Positions 12,290-23,145 are shown, counted from the first letter of the stretch. The stretch is DNA of 64,000 nt from Macrostomum hystrix (GCA_950097015.1 CATNEN010000032.1:2704501-2768500); one strand, 5' to 3'. Numbers and translations are program-made. The notes: generated by a model from the sequence alone, not told the origin.

Positions 12290-12670
12290 ATCAATGCTCA
12301 AATCCCTAGTTAAATAATGAATCTAATCCTCATCTCCCCAGCGGGATTATCAATCCAATCCTCATCTCCCCAGTGGGATAATCAATCCAATATTCATCTC
12401 CCCAGTGGGATTATCAATCCAATATTCATCTCCCCAGCGGGATAATCAATCTAATCCTCATCTCCCCAGTTGGATAATAAATTCAATCCCCAATCCCCAG
12501 CAGGATAATCAATTGAATACCCAAAACCCCAGTGGGATAATCAATTCAATACCCAAATCCCCAGCAGGATAATCAATTGAATACCCAAAACCCCAGTGGG
12601 ATAATCAATTCAATACCCAAATCCCCAGTGGGATAATCAATTCAATCCTCATCTCCCCAGTGGGATAATC
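12290..12670 (+). repeat. 32-bp minisatellite
   Basis: About 11-12 degenerate copies of a unit like CCCCAGTGGGATAATCAATC plus CAATCCTCATCT. It ends about 80 bp before the acceptor of the HEAT-like exon at 12754. Confidence 0.9.
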
Positions 12671-12753
12671 ATTCGAAGTACCCACAGTTAGGGTTGATCC
12701 AGCAAACTGAAAAAGTGAATCGCCAAATCTGAGTTCCCATTCCTCTCTAGCAG

Positions 12754-15700
12754 GCGGACGAACTCGACAGCGGCCTGTCCGAGCTGATCTCAGCGGAAGT
12801 CGCATCGCCGCTTCGACTGCTGCTGGCCGCCGCGCTGCGGGAAGCGTCCGCCGTTGCCCGCAGCTCCGCGGCTGCTGCAAAAACTGCGGCCGCGGTGCAG
12901 GTGAGGCTGCTGTGCTGGGCTGCGGACTGTGCAACAGCCTTTCAGGTGATAAAGCGTCAGAGAAGTCGATTTTGTTTCTAAATATCCAAATATTTCCAAC
13001 TGATAGTATACGTTTTTTGCCCTTAATCCGCCCACCCACCCCCTTCCGCTTTCGGATCAGTTTCTTTCGGTTCTGCCGCCGACTCGGCGCCGCGTCCGAT
13101 TTCGCGAGCTGCTGCAGTTCTGCCTGGACAGAGACAATTCTCTGCCGGCTCTGCGCCTCCTGGACGGTCTCTGGCGGCTGGCGGCGCCGGCGTTTTCAAC
13201 GGAATCGGCATCAGTGGCTGACCTGGTTGTCGGGCCGCTGGCTCTGGAGGCGGCGCTGCGCTTTGGGGGCGTCCTCCCAGCCCGCTGGGGCCGCCCGGCC
13301 GTTGAAGCCGTCGTCCGTGCCCACCTGCTGGTGTTTGCGCGCCTTCCCGACCCCTCATCCGCCCGAGCTTCCGCCCCCTCATCCGCCCTAGCTTCCGCCC
13401 CCTCATCCGCCCCAGCTTCCGCTCCCTCATCCGCCCCAGCTTCCGCTCCCTCATCTGCCCCAGCTTCCGCCCTAGCTTCCGCCCCCTCATCCGCCCCAGC
13501 ATCCGCCCCTTCATCCGCCCCAGCTTCCGCCCCTAGCGGCTTACTTGGCGTCTGTAAAGCTGCTGAACGGCTACTCGGAGCGCCGCGGCCGCCGAAGCCT
13601 CTGGCCTCGCTATCCGATGACGTCTCGGCCTTCCTGGTACGCCAGTTTCTCCACCTTGACTGACGGCGATCAGGAGGATCCGGCCGTCTGGATCGAGTCG
13701 GCCATGTCGACGGTAGACTTGGCCGAACTGCTGCCGCTGACTGAAGGCGTTGCTGGCCTGCAGTCGTTGCTGAAGTCGATGACGACGTCTTTGCCTGCGG
13801 AGCTGGTGGATCGGCTCAGCGTCCTGTGCGAGGAGCTCCGAGCGCCGCTGTTGGACAACGGAGGCGTCGGGCTTCGGCCGTGCCTTCCTGGTGGCAGTGA
13901 GGCCGGCCTTCTCACCTGGCTGCTGACGCGGCGGCCTGGCTTGTCCGCCGACGCACTCGCCGACTGCTTGCTGGCCGATGTTGGAACGAAGACGGCGCGT
14001 TTGACGGAGGAACTGCTGGAGGATGTCGGGTGCGTTTGCAGTCATGATTTTGGGAATTTAAGAAAACTATATTTTTGGGAGTTTTTGAATGATGGTTGGC
14101 TTATTTTGGGATTCAACAGATGGGATAAAAGTGACTAACCACTCCCTCGCAGAGGGGTTTTAGTCTTGTAGTTAGAGTGTCTGACTTACGTCTCGAAGGT
14201 CGGGGGTTCGATTCCCCTTTAGCTAGGCACTTAACTCTGTATTGCTTCAGTTCAGCCAGCTATTAAATTGGTATTGGGATTAGCTGGGGTAATAATAGTA
14301 ATAATAATGATTGCAGGAGGGCTGCGGGCAATGGCACATCTTTTGGTGACACTAGACCCGCAGCCAGCGAGGAGGCAATTCTGCCCATTCCGCTGACTCT
14401 TGGACACACGCACACAGATACTGTACGCAGGCATACGCTCACACAGGTGTGTACATCTGCCCTGACAGTGAACACTCTGACTGTGCCTTAGAGGTTGACC
14501 CTCAAGGGCGTAAATTGCACGACAAGCCCCAAGCCTTCTCTCCGCGGCTGCGCCCCAAATAAACGTGGCCTCGCCGCGGAATCGGTGACTAATTAGTCTT
14601 GAGTGTGGCGTCCCCCCACAGTCCATGGACTGAACAGCCGTACCCCCCTACTTAGCCTGATCCGCCAGCTGTCAGCGAGCCTGACTCGCCTGGACCTGCC
14701 CGCCCTGTGCCGCCGTCTGGACCAAAGCCGAGGCCTCCACCGCCTGTGCCACCTACTGCCAAGACTGCGTCGCAATGCCGAGCTGATGAAAAATTCTCGC
14801 CGAGCTGCCGACCTGGCCAACGCCTGGACTGATGTGTACTGCCTGCTGGCCGGCGCCATGGAACCGCAGGTCCTGGTTGAGCAGCCGCCAGGCCTGCACT
14901 GCTCAGCCCTGTCGCCTGAGAGAATCTCCGCCGACCTGCTCAAACTGACCAATCAGATCACAGCTGGGGGAAACATCGGCAATGCGCTGCTCACTGTCCT
15001 GCTGCTGGCTGCGCCTGCTGATACCCTCGCCAGCCTCATCGGCTGCTGCGTTGGACTGGCCGGTAGAAGGGCCTCGCCAGGACTCATGCAGGTGAGCTCG
15101 ATAAGCCTCCTAGTATTCATCATAGTAGGTATAGGTTGGTCCTCGGTATAGGCAGGTAGGTATCTTTAAGATCCCATCTACCTAATTCTCAGATCCTCAG
15201 GTTAATAGGTATCTGTAAGATCCCATCTACCTAATTCTCAGATCCTCAGGTTAATAGGTATCTTTAAGATCCCATCTACCTAATTCTCAGATCCTCAGGT
15301 TAATAGGTATCTGTAAGATCCCATCTACCTAATTCTCAGATCCTCAGGTTAATAGGTATCTTTAAGATCCCATCTACCTAATTCTCAGATCCTCAGGTTA
15401 ATAGGTATCTCTAAGAGCCCATCTACCTAATTCTCAGATCCTCAGGTTAATAGGTATCTCTAAGATCCCATCTACCTAATTCTCAGATCCTCAGGTTGGT
15501 AGGTAGCTCTAAGATCCCATCTACCTAATTCTCAGATCCTCAGGTAAGTAGACAGGGCTCCACAGGCCCTGAGTAGTACACCAGGTTCCTTCTGTAGTTC
15601 AGCTCCAGTGTTGCATCTCAAAATGGCTCATAATTATAAATTTCCCATCCTCATCGCAGACCATCATGTTGAATCCGTTGGTAACTGCGGTTCTATTGTC

Positions 15701-18700
15701 GGATCCGAATCTACTGGCTAAGGCTGCCACTACCGCACTGTCCAATAATATCGACCCGATGATTCAAGCCAGCGTGTTGCTGTCTCTGAACCGGATGTCT
15801 GCGCCGAAGACGCCACTGTTGAAGCAGCTCCTGTCTCCGACTGATGGAAATGCAGCGATGCGATTCAGCGCCGCCTTCTGGATTGAGCTCATGCGACTGA
15901 GTACAGCGGAGGACTCAACTGATCATGGATGGTGAGTAGACGGACTAGCATTCGATTCTGTTGCTATGGAAACAGTTTCATTGCAATAAGAAAAACAAAA
16001 AAGTACGCTTTTTGCTTTTTTCGCAACATATCGGCTAGTACTACTTACTAGCTACTGGCAGTTGGAAAACACGTCGGAATCCCTGAGCTCGATTCCAAGG
16101 CGTAAAATATACGCCATAGAGAGCCAACCTCCAAGGCACAGTAAAAGTGTACACTGCCAAGAAAGTGGACTCACTCACTCGCTCACAAGGTGGAGGGAAT
16201 AGACAGAATTGCCTTCTCGCTAGGAGAGGGGCTTGTTTCACAAAAAACATTCGGGCTAAACCATATTTTGCATTTTTCTACTTATAGTAGGATAAAACCG
16301 CAAAATATTTAACGCTACCGCAGTCTGCGTGGCCTCGATTCGTCCGACCTGGCAGCCGCGATTCTATTGCTATTCAGCAGCACAGCCTCATCAACTCAAC
16401 TCCAGCCAGCCATCCCCGACACGCCGGAGGTTGACTCGGCCATCTCCGGTCTCGCGTCGGCGTTGGCGGCATTGGACTCCTCGGCGGAGACGGCGTCCGG
16501 CATTGTTGAAGCTTTGCTGGACGCCTGCTCAAAGCGGTCCGGCTATCGACTGTCTGATCGTGTTCGATTTGTTACATTGTGTCGGCCCTTGTTAGCAGCT
16601 GCCCAGTCTGCCGCGATTTCGCTAGAATCATTCGTTGACATCGACTTGTGGTCTGAAAGATTTGTTGATGATCAGTTGACAATTTTGGGCGGCCTGATTA
16701 CAATTGGTTGCTATGGCGACGACGCCTGGCTGTCTGCTCTGTCTGATCGGCTGCCTGATCGCCTGAGTCAGCCAGCAACTGCTGCAGCTGGCCTGGTCTG
16801 CTTGAGTCTGGTGAGACCGTCTGCTCTTTGGGGAATACTCTATTGGTGGGTTAGGCTCTTTGAGGATTTTTCTTGAGAATTATAAGTTCTAGTGCATTTG
16901 AAAATTTGGGATTCGGCTCCTAGGGATTAGACTATTAGGGATTAGACTATTAGGGATTAGACTATTTGGGATTAGACTATTAGGGATTGGACTATAAGGA
17001 TTATATTATTAGTGATTGCGCTCTTAGGGATTAGACTATTTGGCATTAGACTATTAGGGATTGGGCTCTTAGGGATTAGACTATTTGGCATTAGACTATT
17101 AGGGATTGGGCTCCTAGGGATTAGACTATTAGGGATTAGACTATTAGGTATTAGACTATATTAGGTATTAGACTATTAGGATTAGACTATTAGGGATTAG
17201 ATTATTAGTGATTAGACTATTAGGGATTGGGCTCCTAGAGATTAGACTATTAGGTATTAGACTATTAGGTATTAGACTATTAGGATTAGACTATTAGGAT
17301 TAGACTATTAGGGATTAGATTATTAGTGATTAGACTATTAGGGATTGGGCTCCTAGAGATTAGACTATTAGGGATTAGATTATTAGTGATTAGACTATTA
17401 GGGATTGGGCTCCTAGAGATTAGACTATTAGGGATTGGGCTCCTAGAGATTAGACTATTAGGGATTGGGCTCCTAGGGATAAGCCTATTAGGGATTAGAC
17501 TATTAGGGATTGGGCTCCTAGGGATTAGACTATTAGGGATTAGACTATTAGGGATTAGACTATTAGGGATTAGACTATTAGGGATTAGACTATTAGGGAT
17601 TGGACTATAAGGATTATATTATTAGTGATTGCGCTCTTAGGGATTAGACTATTTGGCATTAGACTATTAGGGATTGGGCTCTTAGGGATTAGACTATTTG
17701 GCATTAGACTATTAGGGATTGGGCTCCTAGGGATTAGACTATTAGGGATTAGACTATTAGGTATTAGACTATATTAGGTATTAGACTATTAGGATTAGAC
17801 TATTAGGGATTAGATTATTAGTGATTAGACTATTAGGGATTGGGCTCCTAGAGATTAGACTATTAGGTATTAGACTATTAGGTATTAGACTATTAGGATT
17901 AGACTATTAGGATTAGACTATTAGGGATTAGATTATTAGTGATTAGACTATTAGGGATTGGGCTCCTAGAGATTAGACTATTAGGTATTAGACTATTAGG
18001 ATTAGATTATTAGTGATTAGACTATTAGGGATTGGGCTCCTAGAGATTAGACTATTAGGGATTAGATTATTAGTGATTAGACTATTAGGGATTGGGCTCC
18101 TAGAGATTAGACTATTAGGGATTGGGCTCCTAGAGATTAGACTATTAGGGATTGGGCTCCTAGGGATAAGCCTATTAGGGATTAGACTATTAGGGATTGG
18201 GCTCCTAGGGATTAGACTATTAGGGATTAGACTATTAGGGATTGGGCTCCTAGGGATTAGACTATTAGGGATTGGGCTCCTAGAGATTAGACTATTAGGG
18301 ATAAGACTATTAGGGATTGGGCTCCTAGGGATAAGCCTATTAGGGATTAGACTATTAGGGATTGGGCTCCTAGGGATTAGACTATTAGGGATTAGACTAT
18401 TAGGGATTGGGCTCCTAGGGATTAGACTATTAGGGATTGGGCTCCTAGGGATTAGACTATTAGGGATAAGACTATTAGAGATTAGACTATTAGGGATTAG
18501 ATTATTAGTGATTAGGGCTCCTAGGGATTAGACTCTTGGGGATTATACTATAAGGGACTCGATTCTTATGGATTGGGCTATATCTGGGGTTATTTTCTTC
18601 GGGATTATATTTTTGGGAATTATGTATTCTACTTTTAAAGATATGGCTGCTTCGGTATTTGTCTAGTTGGGGACTCTTAGTCTCTTAGCTTATTTATAGG

Positions 18701-20043
18701 GATTTCCCGTGGAATCGAACTCGGGGAACTTGGTGCGAGAGGCAAACGCGTGACTTTACTGCCACATCAGAAAGTACTGTGGTGCCTCTCGCACCACGGT
18801 CCCTAAGTTCGATTCCACGGCTTGGAATTTACGCCCTTGAGCGCCAACCTCCAAGACACAGTGAAATGTACACTGCCTGACGATGAGAAAGTCAGGGCAG
18901 ATGTACACACCTGTGTGAGCGTATGCCTGCGTACAGTATCTGTGTGCGTGTGTGCTCAGGAGTCATCGAAATGGGCAGAATTGCCTCCTCGCTGGCTGCG
19001 GGTCTGGTGTCACCAAATGATGTGCCATTGCCCGCAGCCCTCCTGCAATTATTATTATTACTATTATTAACCTCAACTGCTTCACTTGCAGCTGGATCAG
19101 CAAAATTGTGGCTCGCATCGCTGGAGACGCTGCCTGCGGACTCTGGAGCTGCTCTGCCGCCGCAACTGGCTTAACGGTTGGCCGGCAGTTTTTGCGCTAG
19201 CAGGCACTGCAGCTGGCAACGACTGGATCGGCCACTGCGAAACAGCCCAGGCTGCTCGCCTGCAGGCTCTGGGCCTGGCGCTGCTGCATGCCAGGTGTCG
19301 GCTTCGCCGGGCCTCTGACGGCTGTCGAACTGCCGATACTCTTATCGGCGCAGTCAGGGTGAGTGACGTCACTGGCTGGGTTGGTGGCTCTTCGGGCATT
19401 CCTCATTGGTGGGCACTGCGTACGTGTCTGTTCTCCTATTGTGCAGAGATATCCGGTTTCATAATTTTCTGAATGGAAAATAAGGTCTCCTATTCTCTTA
19501 TTGGTTGGCTAGAATCCAGCTTCCTACTCTATGATTAGCTGGCTAGAATCCAGCTTCCTACTCTCTGATTGGCTGGCTAGAATCCAGCTTCCTACTCTCT
19601 GATTGGCTGGCTAGAATCCAGCTTCCTACTCTATGATTGGCTGGCTAGAATCCAGCTTCCTACTCTATGATTGGCTGGCTAGAATCCAGCTTCCATTATT
19701 CTCTGATTGGTCAAGAAGGATCGGGCTAGCGCATAAACTATTAATCCTTCCCATCTCCTGTCTCCAGTCCCAGTGTCAGGTCTGGCTAGCCGAACCCGAA
19801 AGCTGCTCCGCCGCCCTCTGCCATCTTCTGTTGCCAATGGCAACCGTCCAAGCGTCCGACTTGTCGTCAAGCCTGGCACTGCTGGTGGCCGAGACTCTGG
19901 CCCGCCTGGCGACCACCATCGGCTCGCCTGATTGTCGTGAATCCAGCACCTTCGAGAACCTGACTGCCCGCCTGCGAAGCTCTAGCTGGCTGAGCGATCC
20001 GGCTGTGCGGCGGGCTGCTTCAGGACTGCTGAAGTCTGGCTGA
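12754..20043 (+). CDS. Unidentified HEAT/ARM-like alpha-helical protein (multi-exon)
   Basis: Exons: 12754-12900, 13061-13636, 13674-14029, 14638-15091, 15660-15931, 16324-16810, 19092-19358, 19768-20043 (TGA). All junctions are GT..AG with consistent phases. The product, about 940 aa (plus 41 if the 7870 exon belongs), is almost wholly Leu/Ala-rich amphipathic helix, as in HEAT/ARM solenoids, for example LLNPLVTAVLLSDPNLL and MIQASVLLSLNRM. No catalytic motif is visible, and I cannot assign a family. A BRAT1-type HEAT protein was considered, but the resemblance is too weak. Oddities are a 37-bp intron (13637-13673) and an in-frame 24-bp minisatellite in exon 2. Introns hold SINEs and private minisatellites. 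AATAAA at 20345 fits its polyadenylation signal. Confidence 0.7.
13362..13538 (+). repeat. 24-bp in-frame coding minisatellite
   Basis: About seven copies of a unit like GCTTCCGCCCCCTCATCCGC plus CCCA lie inside exon 2 of the HEAT-like gene and keep its frame, coding Ala-Ser-Ala-Pro-Ser-Ser-Ala-Pro repeats. Flanking sequence on both sides codes helices in the same frame, so the repeat probably makes a flexible linker. No good splice pair removes it. Confidence 0.75.
13637..13673 (+). other. 37-bp minute intron
   Basis: GTACGC at 13637 and GATCAG ending 13673 frame 37 bp. Removing them joins two phase-0 helical coding segments (..DDVSAFL and EDPAVWIES..). Without removal both frames stop or lose coding character within a few codons. 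An intron this small is near or below the usual animal minimum; a sequence error is the alternative. Confidence 0.6.
14152..14290 (+). mobile_element. tRNA-derived SINE, family 2, 5' part
   Basis: A tRNA-like head with TAGTTAGAGTG (A-box-like) and GGGGGTTCGATTCC (B box), followed by TTTAGCTAGGCACTTAACTC and GCTTCAGTTCAGCCAGCT. The same order occurs at 26105. It lies in the intron 14030-14637 of the HEAT-like gene. A matching 3' fragment (GTCC..CAGTCCATGGACTG) reappears at about 14610-14633, after a family-1 SINE, suggesting a nested insertion. Confidence 0.65.
14291..14587 (-). mobile_element. SINE family 1 copy a (minus)
   Basis: Reverse-strand copy. The (AAT)n tail at 14291 is followed by the family signature TTGCAGGAGGGCTGCGGGCA, then GACTGTGCCTTAGAGGTTG, then the GCGGCTGCGCCCCAAATAAA region and part of the B box (GGAATCG). 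The first bases of the tRNA head are missing. Inserted in an intron of the HEAT-like gene, probably inside a family-2 SINE. Confidence 0.85.
15146..15545 (+). repeat. 49-bp minisatellite in HEAT-like intron
   Basis: About eight copies of a 49-bp unit containing AGATCCCATCTACCTAATTC and TCAGATCCTCAGGTTAATA fill most of intron 15092-15659. Confidence 0.92.
16077..16225 (+). mobile_element. SINE family 1 copy b, degraded
   Basis: A divergent plus-strand fragment in intron 15932-16323: AGCTCGATTCCA (B-box region), GAGCCAACCTCCAAGGCACA, GTGTACACTGCC and CAGAATTGCCTTCTCGCT appear in family order with deletions between them. It is the oldest-looking copy in the window. Confidence 0.65.
16911..18545 (+). 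repeat. 15-bp minisatellite in HEAT-like intron, with large internal duplication
   Basis: Over 100 copies of two alternating 15-bp units, ATTAGACTATTAGGG and ATTGGGCTCCTAGGG, fill most of intron 16811-19091. A landmark variant (GGACTATAAGGATTATATTA) occurs at about 16986 and again at about 17599, and a second landmark at 17326 and 18013. This shows a duplication of about 0.61 kb with a further 74-bp length difference. TTAGGG occurs, but the period is 15, so it is not telomeric. Confidence 0.93.
18707..19073 (+). mobile_element. SINE family 1 copy c, with inverted head
   Basis: Plus-strand copy ending in (ATT)n at about 19050-19073. The tRNA-like head occurs twice in opposite orientations: 18707-18750 is the reverse complement of the head, and about 18780-18820 the forward head, giving a hairpin of roughly 40-bp arms. 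The segment between the B box and CTTGGAATTTACGCCC is deleted relative to the full copies. It lies just upstream of the acceptor for the exon at 19092. Confidence 0.85.
19495..19700 (+). repeat. 34-bp minisatellite in HEAT-like intron
   Basis: About six copies of a unit like GATTGGCTGGCTAGAATCCA plus GCTTCCTACTCTAT within intron 19359-19767. Confidence 0.9.
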
Positions 20044-20344
20044 TCCGCTCTTGGAGCAGCCAGTGCAGCCGTGCGCTAGAACTGCAATGAACTAGCTTTC
20101 AAAATGCACATCTGAGACTTAGGGATCTGTTACTAGCAGATCACAGATTTATCCCATATCGATAAATTTCAGATTGGAATGGGATGCAGATCCCAAAGAT
20201 AGTCTAGTTTATCTCTTGGGGTGATTGCATTTTTCACAAATTACATTTATTGAGCATTAAAAAACTCAAGCAAAATCTCTGTTTCGCATGCTAGCAAACT
20301 CAAGTACTTGATGCTTCGCTTCATTCGCATTGTAGCTTTTTGCC

Positions 20345-20350
20345 AATAAA
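20345..20350 (+). promoter_or_regulatory. Polyadenylation signal AATAAA
   Basis: A canonical AATAAA about 300 bp after the HEAT-like stop codon and before the SLC25A26 exon. It is the best candidate for the 3' end of that mRNA. Confidence 0.55.
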
Positions 20351-20446
20351 CAATTTAATTAAATCTGCGTGTGTCCATTTCAATCGTTTGGTTTCATTTC
20401 GTTGATTTTTTTGGTTAACTGAAAAAAGCTAAAAACTGTCTGTCTG

Positions 20447-20536
20447 CTTTCGGTGTCTGTCTGTCTGTCTGTCTGTCTGTCAGTTCTGGGTGTCTGTCTG
20501 TCTGTTCTGGGTGTCTGTCTGTCTGTCTGTCTGTCA
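20447..20536 (+). repeat. (CTGT)n microsatellite
   Basis: Two blocks of CTGT tetranucleotides, interrupted by TTCTGGGTG motifs, end about 30 bp before the SLC25A26 acceptor. Confidence 0.9.
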
Positions 20537-20568
20537 GGAAGTGACTTAGCTCCTGTCCTGGCTTCCAG

Positions 20569-22581
20569 GAGGCCCTGATCAGCGGCGCGGCGGCCGGTCT
20601 CTTGGTGGACCTGTCGCTCTACCCGCTTGACACCATTAAGACCCGGGCCCAGTCCGGCTCCGGCTTCTGGGCCGCCGGCGGCCTTCGCCGCCTCTTCCAG
20701 GGCGTCTCGGTCGTCTCCCTGCTTTCCATGCCCGGAGCCGCAGTCTTCTTTGCCACCTACGACGCTGGCAAAAGTCGCCAGCTGCCGCTGCCGCTAGCCG
20801 CCTGTCTGGGCGAGACTGCCGCCTGCCTGGTGCGAGTGCCCTGCGAGGTGGTGAAGCAGCGGGCCCAGACTGACGCAGCTCGGCGCGGGCCCTGGCGCAT
20901 CTTCACCGACTGCCTGCGCCAGGAAGGTCCGGGCGGCCTCTACCGAGGCTTTCGCAGCACCCTCCTCAGGGAACTGCCCTTCGCCAGCCTGCAGTTCCCG
21001 CTGTGGGAGGCGCTGAAGGTGCTGGCCGGCCCCGACTGGGTGGACAAGCCGGTCGCCTCGGCTGCTTGCGGCTTCGCGGCCGGCGGAACCGCCGCCTTCG
21101 TCACAACTCCGCTTGACGTGGCCAAGACTAGGATTATGCTGGCCGCTAGGTGAGTCCTGTATCCGTGCTATTCTATTCTCGCTTCTGTGCTCTCGTTACT
21201 CACTGCTATCCGTACTCATTAGTTTTTCCCTTTTGTTGCGTCTCCTAGGCTGGCTCCGGCCAGAGAATGGATCGGGTGGGTTAGGGGGCCGCCCGGAGAC
21301 ACCCAGGTCGTCTTGGCCCCAGGGGTAGCTAGGGACAAGGAGAGAGGCAGGGAGGGTCACAGACGTTTCTGCAGACCAGGGACGCAGGCGCGAAATTTTG
21401 CAGCCGAGGATTGTGAGGAGTGGTTTCCCCCCGGCACCCAGAAAATGAAGAAGGCGGTGACGACTCGGTCTTACCCGCACAAATGCGACAAGGCGTGTGG
21501 CCGGCTATATTTACTTGCTCGAACGTCAACGCACGCGCTGGGATACGCAAAGGAATCTTTGCGACTTAAGGGACTGTCGCGAATAAGAGGGGTCGCCGCC
21601 GACGGGTGAGTTTTGTCGGGTGCCGTAATTTCGGCTCTGACTGGTGTTCGTCTCGGACAGGTTAACATTCCGGGGCCCGAGCGCCAGACGAGCAACGCCG
21701 CTCAGCCTGACCCGGACTGAAATACCCTGGGCCCAGCCAGGGGGGGGGGCGGCAGCCTAAGCCGCGGCTAACGCGACACTAAATAACCCTGCCGCAGAAT
21801 GCACGCTCAAAAAGAGGGTGGGGTTAAGGCTCCAGGCCTCCCCCAGAATACACGCACAAAAGGGGGGTGGGGTTAAGGCTCCAGGCCTCCCCCAACGCAA
21901 CACCCGCCCAGCCAGGTTGGCTCAGGGGGTGTGTGGGCTCGCTCTGACAAACCGGCTAGCCCCACCCCGCCTCCCCCGGCCCACGCACAAACCACCAGCC
22001 CTCGCACTGGCGGTCCAACACTTTATTTGCATCATTTCATAGATTTCTCCACCTTCGACTTTTCTTCTCTTTCCGACTCTTTTTTCTCCCATTCTACTTT
22101 ATCCTATGTAGATTTCTCCCATACCGATTTCTCCTATTCCAATTTTCTCCCATTCTACTTTCTTTCATACCTATATTACCTATCCAAATTTCTCTAAAAA
22201 CCAAAATTTTTGTTCCTTTTTTCGATTTCCGTGTCCCAAGTTCTTCTTTGCTCGCCGATAAAAGACTTCCCTACCATTTTCTCCCTTAACCAGCTCTCTC
22301 ATTATTCCGTATCCCTGTCATACCTTGATTCTGAAGCAATCTTTCCTACCGATTCTAATCCGACATTCGCGCCTCCGCACCCCAGCAGGGACCGCCTGGC
22401 ATCGGGCAGCGTGCTCTCGGCCCTGTCCACGGTGTTCGCCGAGCGCGGCATGTCGGGCCTATTCGCCGGAGCGGCGCCGAGAACCGCCATGATTGCCATC
22501 GGAGGGGCCGTGTTCCTGGGAGTCTACGACACCGTGCGCCTCGGCCTGGACAGGCTCAGCTGGCTGGGCAGATCTTCCTGA
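20569..22581 (+). CDS. SLC25A26: Mitochondrial S-adenosylmethionine carrier (2 exons seen)
   Basis: Exons 20569-21149 and 22389-22581, joined in phase 2 across a 1239-bp intron. The protein is a three-repeat mitochondrial carrier of the inner membrane. Signature PX[D/E]XX[K/R] motifs are visible: YPLDTIKTR, VPCEVVKQR and TPLDVAKTR. The SAM-carrier style of the three repeats (LVDL.LYPLDTIKTRAQS; FRSTLLRELPFASLQFPLWE; AAFVTTPLDVAKTRI; GLFAGAAPRTAMIAIGGAVF) matches SLC25A26, which exchanges cytosolic SAM for matrix S-adenosylhomocysteine. The frame before 20569 has no ATG and a stop at 20542. The short N-terminal exon (about 10-15 residues) must therefore lie upstream and was not located, so the listed CDS is 5' incomplete. 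The C-terminus (..LSWLGRSS) is complete. Confidence 0.88.
21240..22030. other. GC-rich block in SLC25A26 intron, possible retroelement 3' end
   Basis: About 0.8 kb of GC-rich DNA with sharp edges inside an otherwise AT-rich intron. It contains a short open frame (21313-21609) with HKCDKACGRLY and a GGGTGAG end. A GC-rich tail follows with a 50-bp tandem duplication (GGGTGGGGTTAAGGCTCCAG at about 21819 and 21868). It looks like the 3' end of a truncated non-LTR element, but no reverse transcriptase is visible and the assignment is tentative. Confidence 0.3.
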
Positions 22582-22661
22582 TCCTCTGGGAGAATTTCCT
22601 GTGACTGACTTGCCTTCATCCTCGCGCGAGTCTTCCCTGATCGACCTGTCCCTGACTTCCC

Positions 22662-23145
22662 TGATTTACTCCAACTCAATGACCTATTTTTCCAACTCAG
22701 TGACCTATTTGTCCAAAACCAATGACCTATTTATCCAAAACCAATGACCTATTTATTCAAAACCAATGACCTATTTATCCAAAACCAATGACCTATTTTT
22801 CCAAAACCAATGACCTATTTTTCCAACTCAGTGACCTATTTGTCCAAAACCAATGACCTATTTATTCAAAACCAATGACCTATTTATCCAAAACCAATGA
22901 CCTATTTATCCAAAACCAATGACCTATTTATCCAAAACCAATGACCTATTTATCCAAAACCAATGACCTATTTATCCAAAACCAATGACTATTTATCCAA
23001 AACCAATGACTATTTATCCAAAACCAATGACTATTTATCCAAAACCAATGACCTATTTATCCAAAACCAATGACCTATTTATCCAAAACCAATAACTATT
23101 TATCCAAAACCAATGACTATTTATCCAAAACCAATGACCGATATA
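22662..23145 (+). repeat. 22-bp minisatellite
   Basis: About 20 copies of a unit like CCAATGACCTATTTATCCAA plus AA lie directly after the SLC25A26 3' end, with decaying copies to about 23310. Confidence 0.92.

Noticed and set aside
16911-18545. Interstitial telomere (TTAGGG) array; likewise CCCTAA in 4420-4655
   Set aside because: The six-base motif occurs only once per 15- or 25-bp unit, not in tandem.
12754-20043. Naming the HEAT-like gene BRAT1 or focadhesin
   Set aside because: Only general Leu-rich helical character is shared; no ordered motif match could be made by eye.
21313-21609. Zinc-finger gene in the GC-rich block
   Set aside because: Only one Cys pair, no His spacing, frame under 100 codons, no splice context; reported only as a possible retroelement tail.
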